From: Alphaproteobacteria bacterium
GTDB taxonomy: Bacteria > Pseudomonadota > Alphaproteobacteria > ATCC43930 > CGMCC-115725
Assembly: GCA_017353855.1 (NCBI GenBank)
Contig: JAFMSA010000288.1
Location: forward strand, 1 to 5,903
Direction of reading: 5' to 3'
DNA: 5,903 bases
Below are positions 1 to 5,903 of this stretch, piece by piece (within the stretch, counting starts at the first letter, position 1; each line of letters begins with the position of its first letter). Below the pieces are notes generated by a model, which was not told the origin of the DNA, searched no databases, and worked only from the letters and a program-made list of their open reading frames with translations. The translations under genes and the position numbers were made by a program.

Positions 1-604
1 AGGCCGCCATCAGGCCGTATTCGATGCCGTTGTGCACCATCTTCACGAAATGGCCGGCGCCGTTCGGTCCACAGTGCAGATAGCCGTCCTCGGCGGTTCC
101 GTTCGCCTTCTCGCGTCCGGGGGTGCGCGGGATGTCACCGCGACCCGGCGCCAGCGTGGCGAAGATCGAGTCGAGATGCTTCACGACGGCCGGCTCGCCG
201 CCGATCATCATGCAGTAGCCGCGCTCGAGCCCCCAGACGCCGCCGCTCGTGCCGACATCCACGTAGTGAATGCCATCGGGCGCCAATTCCTTGGCGCGGC
301 GGATGTCGTCGATGTAATAGGAATTGCCGCCATCGATCAGGATGTCGCCCCGCTCGAGAGATGGCAACAGATCAGCGATGGTGTGGTCGACCACGCCTGC
401 CGGCATCATCAGCCAGATCGCCCGCGGCTTTGTCAGTGACTGCGATAGTTCCGCGAGTGAGGAACTGCCGACTGCCTCCTCTTTGACGAGTGCCTGAACC
501 GCCTGCGCGGACCTGTCGTAGACGATGCACTGGTGGCCGCCGGTCAGTAGACGGCGCACCATGTTTGCTCCCATCCGGCCGAGGCCGATCATTCCGAGCT
601 GCAT
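1..604 (-). CDS. gnd: 6-phosphogluconate dehydrogenase, short NAD-type (3' end cut by window)
   Basis: This gene encodes a cytoplasmic enzyme that oxidatively decarboxylates 6-phosphogluconate to ribulose-5-phosphate in the pentose phosphate pathway. The window holds the first 201 codons; the C-terminal helical domain lies beyond position 1. The N-terminal Rossmann fold shows GLGRMG (residues 7-12). Asp30 ends the second strand (VYDRS), where NADP-dependent enzymes carry an NRT motif, so NAD+ preference is inferred. The substrate and catalytic region is intact: GTSGGVWG (118-125), then GPNGAGHFVKMVHNGIEYG (179-197) with the expected Lys188, His191, Asn192 and Glu195. These features match the short (about 300-340 residue) GndA/YqeC-like class rather than the 470-residue E. 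coli form. The ATG at 604 is preceded by AAAGGAGGAA (611-620), with 8 bases between GGAGG and the start. It is the last gene seen in the tal-pgi group, 42 bases after the damaged aldolase gene. The assignment is firm. Confidence 0.95.
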   Translation of the reverse strand, partial: MQLGMIGLGRMGANMVRRLLTGGHQCIVYDRSAQAVQALVKEEAVGSSSLAELSQSLTKPRAIWLMMPAGVVDHTIADLLPSLERGDILIDGGNSYYIDDIRRAKELAPDGIHYVDVGTSGGVWGLERGYCMMIGGEPAVVKHLDSIFATLAPGRGDIPRTPGREKANGTAEDGYLHCGPNGAGHFVKMVHNGIEYGLMAA

Positions 605-646
605 GAAAAATTCCTCCTTTGCGATGTCGTATCCCCGCGCTGGCAA

Positions 647-1360
647 TTACGCCTGCACCCGGGTCGCTGCCGGGGGCGCGGCTGCCTCGTAGACTTCGAC
701 AAACTCGTGGTAGCGGCGGGCGATCTCGGCGACGGCAGCTTCGCGCGTCACCTTCTTCGCGCGCCAGTCCGCCACGGGATCCCAGAAGACAGTGCGGCCG
801 ACGGCAAATCCGATAAAACCGGCGACCCCGGCAGCCGTCGCGAACCACTCCCGAACCGTGGCGTCATCCTCGCCACGCCCGAGAATGATGCAGCCGACCC
901 GGTCGCGGCCGCCGGCCCGCGCCGCCGCCACGATCCTCTCGCAATCCTCGCGCCGCTCGAGACCCTCGATCTTCCAAACGTCCGGGTCGACACCGGCGGC
1001 CTGCAGCTCCTCTATGGCGCCGACCATCATCTGCGGCCGCAGCTTATGGTCGTAAGCCCTCTTGTCGCCTTTGAGCCCGTCGAGCTGCGCCTTTTCTCGT
1101 CCTGTCCGTTCTCGGACGGGCAGGCGGTGACGATATCCTCGGCTGCGGCATCGTGCAGGATGCCGGCGCCGAATTCCTCGTCCACCAGAATGCCGGCCTC
1201 CTCCTTGGGGACGCCCGCGCCGAGCGCTGCGGTAGATGACCCGTTTGGCGGCAGCGATTGCCGCGGTTTGCGGCTCGTTCAACGGGGAGCTCCAGCCGAA
1301 CATCCTCTTCTGAAAGGAGCCGCGATGGTCAAACGGCAGGATGTAGAACGTAGAGCGCAC
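647..1360 (-). pseudogene. DUF2090 / IolC C-terminal-type aldolase, internally deleted and frame-scrambled
   Basis: The family is the 2-deoxy-5-keto-D-gluconate-6-phosphate aldolase-like domain (DUF2090), found alone or as the C-terminal half of IolC fusions; the true substrate of stand-alone members is uncertain. The 237-codon frame starts at GTG 1360, with AGGA 7 bases upstream, and ends in TAA at 647. Residues 1-43 (FYILPFDHRGSFQKRMFGW, then QTAAIAAAKRVIY) and 89-237 (EKAQLDGLKGDKRAYD, VWKIEGLERREDCE, GCIILGRGEDD, GFIGFAVGRTVFWDP) fit the family well. Residues 44-88 do not: they are Arg/Gly-rich nonsense. Reading bases 1230-1096 one base over restores family sequence (GVPKEEAGILVDEEFGAG, VTACPSENGQDE). 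A loss of about 11 bases after VIY and a second loss of roughly 60-70 codons after GQDE explain this, judged from memory of intact homologues of about 300 residues. The central core of the domain is missing, so the product is probably inactive. Sequencing or assembly error is the main alternative. It lies 18 bases after pgi. Confidence 0.8.
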
Positions 1361-1378
1361 GGTGGTATCCTCGCGGCA

Positions 1379-3016
1379 TCATTCGCCTCCCTTGCGCTTG
1401 CGGTAGAGCCGGATCAGCGCATTTGTCGAGCTGTCGTGCCGGAGCTTGGGCTCAGTCGCGCTCTCGAGCTGGGGAATGATCTGCTGGGCGAGCGCCTTGC
1501 CCAATTCCACACCCCACTGGTCGAAGGAATCGATCTGCCAGATGGTGCCCTGAGTGAAGACGCTGTGCTCGTAGAGCGCGACCAGCTTACCCAGCGCGGC
1601 CGGCGTCAGGCGATCGAGCAGCAGCGTGTTCGACGGACGATTGCCGTCGAACAGCCGATGCGGCACGAGCCAGTCCGGCGTGCCCTCCGCGTTCACCTGC
1701 TCCTCCGTCTTGCCGAAGGCCAGCGCCTCCGTCTGGGCAAACACATTGGCCAGCAGCATGTCGTGATGCGTGCCAAGCGGATTGAGCGTCTGCGCAAAGG
1801 CGATGAAGTCGCACGGGATCAGGCGCGTACCCTGATGGATCAGCTGATAGAAGGAATGCTGGCCGTTCGTACCCGGCTCGCCCCAGTAAATCGGGCCGGT
1901 GTCGTAATCGACCCCGGCGCCGTCGAGCGTCACGTGCTTGCCATTGCTTTCCATCGTGAGTTGCTGGAGATACGCGGGAAAGCGCTTCAGATACTGCTCG
2001 TAGGGGAGAACCGCCACCGTCTGGGCGCCGAAGAAATTGTTGTACCATACGGCGAGCAGACCCATCAGCACCGGCAGGTTGCGCTCGAACGGCGCGGTGC
2101 GGAAGTGCTCGTCCATTTCGTGGAAGCCGTCGAGCATAGCGCGGAAATTGTCCGGCCCGATGGCGATCATCGTCGACAGGCCGATGGCGGAATCCATCGA
2201 ATAGCGCCCGCCGACCCAGTCCCAGAAGCCGAACATGTCGGCCGTGTCGATGCCGAACTTCGCGACCTCCTCGGCATTGGTCGAGACGGCGACGAAGTGG
2301 CGGGCAATCGCGGCTTTGTCGCGGTTCAGTCCAGCCAGCAGCCAGTCGCGCGCGCTCTGCGCGTTGGTCATCGTCTCCAGCGTCGTGAAGGTCTTGGAGG
2401 AGACGATAAACAAGGTCTCCGCGGGATCGAGATCGCTGACCGCTTCGGCGAGATCGGTGCCGTCGACATTGGATACGAAGCGGAACGCCATCGAGCGGTC
2501 GCTATAGTGTTTCAGCGCCTCGTAGGCCATGACCGGGCCGAGATCGGAGCCGCCGATGCCGATGTTGATGACGTTGCAGATGCGCTTGCCGGTATGGCCC
2601 CTCCAATCGCCGCTGCGCAGGCGGTTGGCGAAATCCGCCATCCTATCCAGGACGGCGTGGACGTCGGGCACGACATTGCGGCCGTCATGCACGATCGCAG
2701 CGCCGCGCGGCGCGCGGAGTGCTGTATGAAGTACCGCGCGCTCCTCCGAGACATTGATCCTGTCGCCCCGGAACATTGCATCGATGCGCTCCCGCAACCC
2801 GGACTCCTGGGCTAACTGAATCAATAGTCTCAGGGTTTCCTCGGTGACCCGGTTCTTCGAGTAGTCGAAATAGGTTCCGGCCGCCTCGACCGCCAGCCGC
2901 TCACCGCGCTCGCGATCCTCGGCGAAGAGCTGCCTCAGATGGACGTCCTTGATCTTCTGGTAGTGCTTCTCCAGCGCCGCCCAGGCGGGCCGCAGGCGCA
3001 AAGCCGAAACGCTCAT
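1379..3016 (-). CDS. pgi: glucose-6-phosphate isomerase
   Basis: This cytoplasmic enzyme interconverts glucose-6-phosphate and fructose-6-phosphate, linking glycolysis/gluconeogenesis with the pentose phosphate pathway. From the chosen start the protein has 545 residues, close to E. coli Pgi at about 549. It has two sugar isomerase (SIS) domains: IGIGGSDLGP at 152-161, the phosphate-binding SSKTFTT at 206-212, signature 1 DWVGGRYSMDSAIG around 266-279, and signature 2 IWQIDSFDQWGVELGK at 492-507. The catalytic residues are present: Glu356 in MESNGK, His387 in GTNGQHSFYQLIHQG, and Lys507 in GVELGK. A start 12 codons upstream (ATG at 3052) keeps the frame but has no ribosome-binding site. The ATG at 3016 has GAGGGG 8 bases upstream and begins MSVSALRLRPAWAALEKHY, which lines up with the usual Pgi N-terminus. 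It follows tal by 64 bases and precedes the damaged aldolase gene by 18 bases. Nothing in it looks broken. Confidence 0.97.
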   Translation of the reverse strand: MSVSALRLRPAWAALEKHYQKIKDVHLRQLFAEDRERGERLAVEAAGTYFDYSKNRVTEETLRLLIQLAQESGLRERIDAMFRGDRINVSEERAVLHTALRAPRGAAIVHDGRNVVPDVHAVLDRMADFANRLRSGDWRGHTGKRICNVINIGIGGSDLGPVMAYEALKHYSDRSMAFRFVSNVDGTDLAEAVSDLDPAETLFIVSSKTFTTLETMTNAQSARDWLLAGLNRDKAAIARHFVAVSTNAEEVAKFGIDTADMFGFWDWVGGRYSMDSAIGLSTMIAIGPDNFRAMLDGFHEMDEHFRTAPFERNLPVLMGLLAVWYNNFFGAQTVAVLPYEQYLKRFPAYLQQLTMESNGKHVTLDGAGVDYDTGPIYWGEPGTNGQHSFYQLIHQGTRLIPCDFIAFAQTLNPLGTHHDMLLANVFAQTEALAFGKTEEQVNAEGTPDWLVPHRLFDGNRPSNTLLLDRLTPAALGKLVALYEHSVFTQGTIWQIDSFDQWGVELGKALAQQIIPQLESATEPKLRHDSSTNALIRLYRKRKGGE

Positions 3017-3024
3017 CGAATTGT

Positions 3025-3030
3025 CCCCTC
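3025..3030 (-). promoter_or_regulatory. ribosome-binding site deciding the pgi start
   Basis: GAGGGG on the minus strand sits 8 bases before the ATG at 3016. The in-frame upstream ATG at 3052 is preceded by a C/G-rich stretch with no purine-rich match to the 16S tail. The pgi start is therefore placed at 3016, and the 64 bases back to the tal stop are read as untranslated. Confidence 0.7.
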
Positions 3031-3080
3031 GTGGATTGTGGTGCACGCTCATGTTGGCGGGCCGGCCGTGTCATCTTTCA

Positions 3081-4166
3081 TCAGCTCGCCTTCCGGATCG
3101 CCGTGCTCTTGGACTCGATGCAGGCCATCAGGTCATTCCAGGATTGGACGAAGGATTTGGCACCTTCGTCCTGGAGCCGGGCGGCCAATGCGTCGACATC
3201 GATACCCGCCTCGGCGAAGCTGGCCAGAACCGTCTCGCAATCGCCTCCGTCCGGGGCGAGTGGCGCGCCAACCTCGCCATGGTCGGCGAAGTCCTCGAGG
3301 GTGCCCTCCGGCATCGTGTTGACGGTGAAGGGCGCGGCGAGAGCCTTGACATAGAGGATGTCGGAGGCGTGCGGATCCTTGGTGCCGGTGCTGGCCCATA
3401 ACAGGCGCTGGGCGCGGGCGCCGGCGTTGGCGGCGCGCTGGAAGCGCGGGGAGGCCAACAGCTCCCGGTACGCCGTGTAGGCGCGCTGGGCGATCGCGAC
3501 ACCGAGCCGGTTGGTCAGCTCACCCGAGACCTTGCCGCTGGCGGCGACGTCCCAGCGGCTGACAAAAAGCGAGGCGACCGAGGCGACTGCCGGGTTCAGC
3601 CCCGCCGCGATGCGTCGCTCGATGCCGCGCAGGTAGGCTTCGGCCGCCGCGACATACTGCTCCCGCGAGAAGAGCAGTGTGACATTGACCGGGACCCCGG
3701 CGAAGATCGCCGCTTCGATCGCAGGCAGTCCTTCAACGGTGCCGGGGATCTTGATGAAGAGGTTGGGCTTGCCGCCGCGCCGGTGGAGACCGCGAGCGGC
3801 CGCCAGAGTGCTGTCGGTGTCGTGGGCCAAGAGGGGAGAGACCTCCAGCGACACCCAGCCGTCCACCCCGTCGGTGCGGGCGAAGACGGGCTGGAATAGC
3901 TCGGCAGCCCGGGTCAGATCCGCCAGCGCCAGGTCGAAGAACAGGTCCTCTGCCGATTGCGTCGACGATGCTTTCCGGGAAATCTCGGAATCATAGGTTG
4001 CGCTCTTCTTGATCGCGTGATCGAAGATCGTCGGGTTCGATGTGAGCCCCGTTACTGAAAACTCGTCGATATAGCGTTGCAGCGTGCCACTGTTCAGCAG
4101 CTCGCGGGTGATATTGTCGAGCCATAGGCTCTGACCGAGATCGTGGAGCGTCCTCGTCGGTTTCAT
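3081..4166 (-). CDS. tal: transaldolase
   Basis: Transaldolase moves a dihydroxyacetone unit from sedoheptulose-7-phosphate to glyceraldehyde-3-phosphate, giving erythrose-4-phosphate and fructose-6-phosphate in the non-oxidative pentose phosphate pathway. The 361-residue length and N-terminus (LHDLGQSLWLDNITRELL) resemble the longer mycobacterial/cyanobacterial-type Tal rather than E. coli TalB (317). Visible motifs are Asp17 in WLDNITR, signature GLTSNPTIFDHAI (40-52), SLEVSPLLAHDT (106-117, with Glu108), the Schiff-base Lys139 in NLFIKIPGTVEG (135-146), PVNVTLLFS (159-167) and LLWASTGTKDP (255-265). All expected active-site elements are present. The ATG at 4166 has GAGGAT (4173-4178) 6 bases upstream. 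It is the first gene of the compact group with pgi. In several proteobacteria the two activities occur as one Tal-Pgi fusion in this same order; here they are separate, with a TGA stop at 3081-3083. The 5' leader carries a hairpin and, further out, a tandem repeat. Confidence 0.96.
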   Translation of the reverse strand: MKPTRTLHDLGQSLWLDNITRELLNSGTLQRYIDEFSVTGLTSNPTIFDHAIKKSATYDSEISRKASSTQSAEDLFFDLALADLTRAAELFQPVFARTDGVDGWVSLEVSPLLAHDTDSTLAAARGLHRRGGKPNLFIKIPGTVEGLPAIEAAIFAGVPVNVTLLFSREQYVAAAEAYLRGIERRIAAGLNPAVASVASLFVSRWDVAASGKVSGELTNRLGVAIAQRAYTAYRELLASPRFQRAANAGARAQRLLWASTGTKDPHASDILYVKALAAPFTVNTMPEGTLEDFADHGEVGAPLAPDGGDCETVLASFAEAGIDVDALAARLQDEGAKSFVQSWNDLMACIESKSTAIRKAS

Positions 4167-4199
4167 CGCGTTATCCTCGGGCTGGATACTAGGCGGTTA

Positions 4200-4219
4200 C
4201 GCCGCTGACCACAGCGGCG
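4200..4219 (-). repeat. 8-bp perfect inverted repeat in the tal leader
   Basis: CGCCGCTG (4200-4207) and CAGCGGCG (4212-4219) are perfect complements around a 4-base loop, ending 33 bases before the tal ATG. There is no T run on either strand, so it is not a standard intrinsic terminator. The left arm can instead pair with GGCG at 4192-4195 (loop GTTA), and AGCGGC at 4213-4218 can pair with GCCGCT at 4232-4237, so competing folds exist. It could be an operator or an RNA leader element, or it could be chance in GC-rich DNA. Confidence 0.5.
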
Positions 4220-4345
4220 GGTCACAGTCGAGCCGCTCCCAGATGCATTCATCGTCACGTCAGTCAGGCAGTACAGCGCCGGCGGAGTTGGCCCGCCCAC
4301 CGCAGCACCTCGCTATAAAGCTGGTTAAGCAATGCCGCGAACTCC

Positions 4346-4385
4346 AGTAAGCTACGGTAAAGCCAAGTAAGTCACGGTAAAGCCA
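4346..4385. repeat. two tandem copies of a 20-bp direct repeat upstream of tal
   Basis: Copy 1 (4346-4365, AGTAAGCTACGGTAAAGCCA) is followed directly by copy 2 (4366-4385). They differ only by CT versus TC at unit positions 7-8, so 18 of 20 bases agree. A degenerate partial third copy follows at about 4386-4399 (ACAAGATCACTGG compared with AGTAAGTCACGG). The 20-bp period is close to two helical turns, which would place equivalent bases on the same face of the DNA, as in paired regulator sites. The array lies about 180-220 bases upstream of the tal start. Its function is unknown; a simple local duplication is the alternative. Confidence 0.7.
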
Positions 4386-4639
4386 ACAAGATCACTGGAC
4401 CGACTCAGCAGCACTCGGGGGCCAAAAGGCGCGCGTTCGAGATGGTTGCTTAGATCCCGCTGCAGCCGTGGTTTACGCCTATGGGAACGTTACGCCGCGC
4501 ATTTCCGGCCCTTCGAAATTAGGCGGTCTTCTCGCATTCCTTGCGCGCGCATCAGCGTCTGTCTCGGCTTCGGTTTCTGCCGGATCGGAAGCACGCGTCA
4601 TTCCAAAATCACCGCCAGACATGCCCTGCACAGAATGCT

Positions 4640-5903
4640 TTATTCGGCCGCACTGGCGAGCCGCGCGCTCCCGGAACGCTGTTCACATGGCTTCGTCGCA
4701 TGCGCGATGTTGTGTGCCGTGTTGACGAGCGCTATGTGGGAGAACGCCTGGGGAAAGTTACCAACCAAGCGTTGAGCGCCCGTGTCGTATTCCTCCGCGA
4801 GCAGGCCCACATCGTTGCACAAGCCGACCAGCCGCTCGAACAGGCGCTGCGCGTCCGCGGGACGTCCGATCAGGACGTAGGCGTCGGCGAGCCAAAAGCT
4901 GCAAGGGAGGAAGGCGCCTTCGCCGGGCGGCAGGCCATCCTCGCTCGCGGCGGTGTCGTATCGGAGCACGAGCCCGGCTTGCAGCAGCCTTCGCTCAATG
5001 GCCTCGACAGTGCCCCGGACACGCGCGTCATCCGGCGGCAAGAAGCCGACCTGTGGGATCAGCAGCGTGCTCGCATCCAACAGATCGCTGTCATATGCCT
5101 GAGCGAAGGAGCCGAGCTCCGGGTTGAACGCCCGCCGGCAAACCTCCTCGTGGATCTCCGCGCGGATCCGTCGCCAGCCGTCGACCGAACCGTCGAGCCC
5201 GAATGCCTCGACGGTCTTGATGGCTCGGTCGAACGCGACCCAGGCCATCACCTTCGAATAGGTGAAGTGACGGCGTCCGCCGCGCACCTCCCAGATGCCT
5301 TCGTCGGCAGCGCGCCACTCGGTTTCGAGATGCGCGAGCAATGCGCGCTGGAACTCCCACGCGGCCGAGAGGTCCTGGAGCCCGCCGAGCCGCGCATGAT
5401 GGAGCGCGTCCATGACCTCGCCGAAGACGTCGAGCTGCAGCTGGTCAGCGGCGGCGTTGCCGATGCGAACCGGTTTCGAGTTCTCGTATCCGCCGAGCCA
5501 CGGCACCTCGCGTTCGGCCAGCCATCTTTCGCCGGCGACCCCGTACATGATTTGGATCTGCGCCGGGCTTCCGGCGGCGGCGCGCAGCAGCCAGTCGCGC
5601 CACGCCCGCGCTTCGTCGTAATATCCCGTATTCATCAACGCGAGAAGCGTCAGCGTCGCGTCGCGCAGCCAACAGTAGCGGTAGTCCCAGTTGCGTGGCC
5701 CGCCTAGTTGCTCGGGCAGCGAGGTTGTCGGCGCGGCAACGATGCCACCGGTCGGCGCATAGCTCAGGGCTTTCAACGTGATCAGCGAGCGCGTGACGAT
5801 CCCGGCATGCTGTTCGGGGCTCCGGCAGGCGCTCGCCCAGGACTGCCAGAATTCTTCCGTGGATTGCAGCGCGTCGTCGGCATCCACCGGCTCGGGAAGG
5901 GGC
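4640..5903 (-). CDS. glycoside hydrolase family 15 protein, glucoamylase/trehalase-like (5' end cut by window)
   Basis: GH15 enzymes hydrolyse terminal alpha-glucosidic bonds with inversion; bacterial members of this type act on alpha-glucans or on trehalose, and the sequence alone does not say which. The window holds about 420 C-terminal codons to the TAA at 4640. Full-length relatives are about 600 residues, so roughly 200 N-terminal residues (the beta-sandwich domain) lie outside. The (alpha/alpha)6 catalytic barrel shows the family's strongest blocks: RSLITLKAL, PTGGIVAAPTTSLPEQLGG, NWDYRYCWLRDATLTLLAL, RIGNAAADQLQLDVFGEV, DEGIWEVRGGRRHFTYSKVMAW is seen near 5300-5240, and LPPGEGAFLPCSFWLAD near 4920. 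The probable catalytic acid is the Glu of DEGIWE (codon 5302-5300) and the probable base the Glu of GEGAF (codon 4921-4919), inferred from family alignments. The GTG at 5887 is internal, because homologous reading continues to the window edge. No signal peptide can be assessed. It is separated from tal by 473 bases and may be a different transcript. Confidence 0.93.
   Translation of the reverse strand, partial: PLPEPVDADDALQSTEEFWQSWASACRSPEQHAGIVTRSLITLKALSYAPTGGIVAAPTTSLPEQLGGPRNWDYRYCWLRDATLTLLALMNTGYYDEARAWRDWLLRAAAGSPAQIQIMYGVAGERWLAEREVPWLGGYENSKPVRIGNAAADQLQLDVFGEVMDALHHARLGGLQDLSAAWEFQRALLAHLETEWRAADEGIWEVRGGRRHFTYSKVMAWVAFDRAIKTVEAFGLDGSVDGWRRIRAEIHEEVCRRAFNPELGSFAQAYDSDLLDASTLLIPQVGFLPPDDARVRGTVEAIERRLLQAGLVLRYDTAASEDGLPPGEGAFLPCSFWLADAYVLIGRPADAQRLFERLVGLCNDVGLLAEEYDTGAQRLVGNFPQAFSHIALVNTAHNIAHATKPCEQRSGSARLASAAE

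Larger units (their letters stand above)
4167..4639. other. 473-base intergenic region between the GH15 gene and tal
   Basis: No reading frame here looks like a real gene; the open frames from about 4446 onward on the plus strand run antisense into the GH15 gene and have no recognisable protein features. The region should hold the tal promoter and the end of the GH15 transcript. I cannot point to a convincing -35/-10 pair, nor to a GC hairpin followed by a T run after the GH15 stop. Structures that can be seen are the 20-bp tandem repeat at 4346-4385 and the hairpin at 4200-4219, both described separately. Confidence 0.6.

Noticed and set aside
707..2815. 702-codon open frame on the plus strand opposite the aldolase gene and pgi
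   Set aside because: It is antisense to pgi, whose protein and catalytic residues are unmistakable. Its Arg/Ala/Glu-rich translation has no recognisable domain, as expected of a mirror frame in GC-rich coding DNA.
4312..4319. TATAGC / TATAAAG promoter-like hexamers
   Set aside because: No acceptable -35 element was found at 16-18 bases on either strand, so I do not call a promoter.
4480..4497. TTACGCC occurring twice (and again at 4197-4203)
   Set aside because: The match is only 7 bases in GC-rich DNA with irregular spacing; chance is sufficient.
4502..4520. ATTTC...GAAAT 5-bp inverted repeat as a GH15 terminator
   Set aside because: The stem is short and A/T-rich with a 9-base loop and no following T run; it is too weak to call.
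4446..4775. 109-codon plus-strand frame entering the intergenic region
   Set aside because: Most of it overlaps the GH15 3' end antisense. The translation (Arg, Ser and Cys rich) shows no family, signal or motif.
4541..5707. 388-codon open frame on the plus strand opposite the GH15 gene
   Set aside because: It mirrors the GH15 reading frame, has a low-complexity composition and no domain, and starts in the gap without a convincing ribosome-binding site.

Overview
The window is GC-rich bacterial chromosomal DNA (about two thirds G+C by eye) with every recognisable gene on the minus strand. The protein families point to an alphaproteobacterium, most likely Hyphomicrobiales (Bradyrhizobium- or Methylobacterium-like). 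That placement rests on remembered family resemblance, not on a search.

Layout in the direction of transcription (high to low coordinates): (1) the C-terminal two thirds of a glycoside hydrolase family 15 protein (glucoamylase/trehalase-like), 5903 to 4640, whose start lies outside the window; (2) a 473-base gene-free region, 4639 to 4167, holding a 20-bp tandem direct repeat and a strong hairpin close to the next gene; (3) a tightly packed group tal (transaldolase, 4166-3081), pgi (glucose-6-phosphate isomerase, 3016-1379), a damaged DUF2090/IolC-C-terminal-type aldolase gene (1360-647) and gnd (6-phosphogluconate dehydrogenase of the short type, 604 to beyond position 1). Gaps within the group are 64, 18 and 42 bases, and tal, pgi and gnd each have a good Shine-Dalgarno sequence, so one transcript is likely.

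The genes form a sugar-phosphate module. GH15 enzymes release glucose from alpha-glucans or trehalose. Pgi interconverts glucose-6-P and fructose-6-P. Gnd oxidises 6-phosphogluconate to ribulose-5-P. Tal returns sedoheptulose-7-P plus glyceraldehyde-3-P to fructose-6-P plus erythrose-4-P. The enzymes making 6-phosphogluconate (zwf, pgl) are not in the window.

The most notable irregularity is the aldolase gene. Its reading frame is open from end to end, but two compensating deletions leave about 45 codons read in the wrong frame and remove roughly 60-70 residues of the central domain. The upstream region of tal also carries repeats that could be regulatory. I see no mobile element, CRISPR array, RNA gene or convincing new system; this is mostly ordinary central metabolism.
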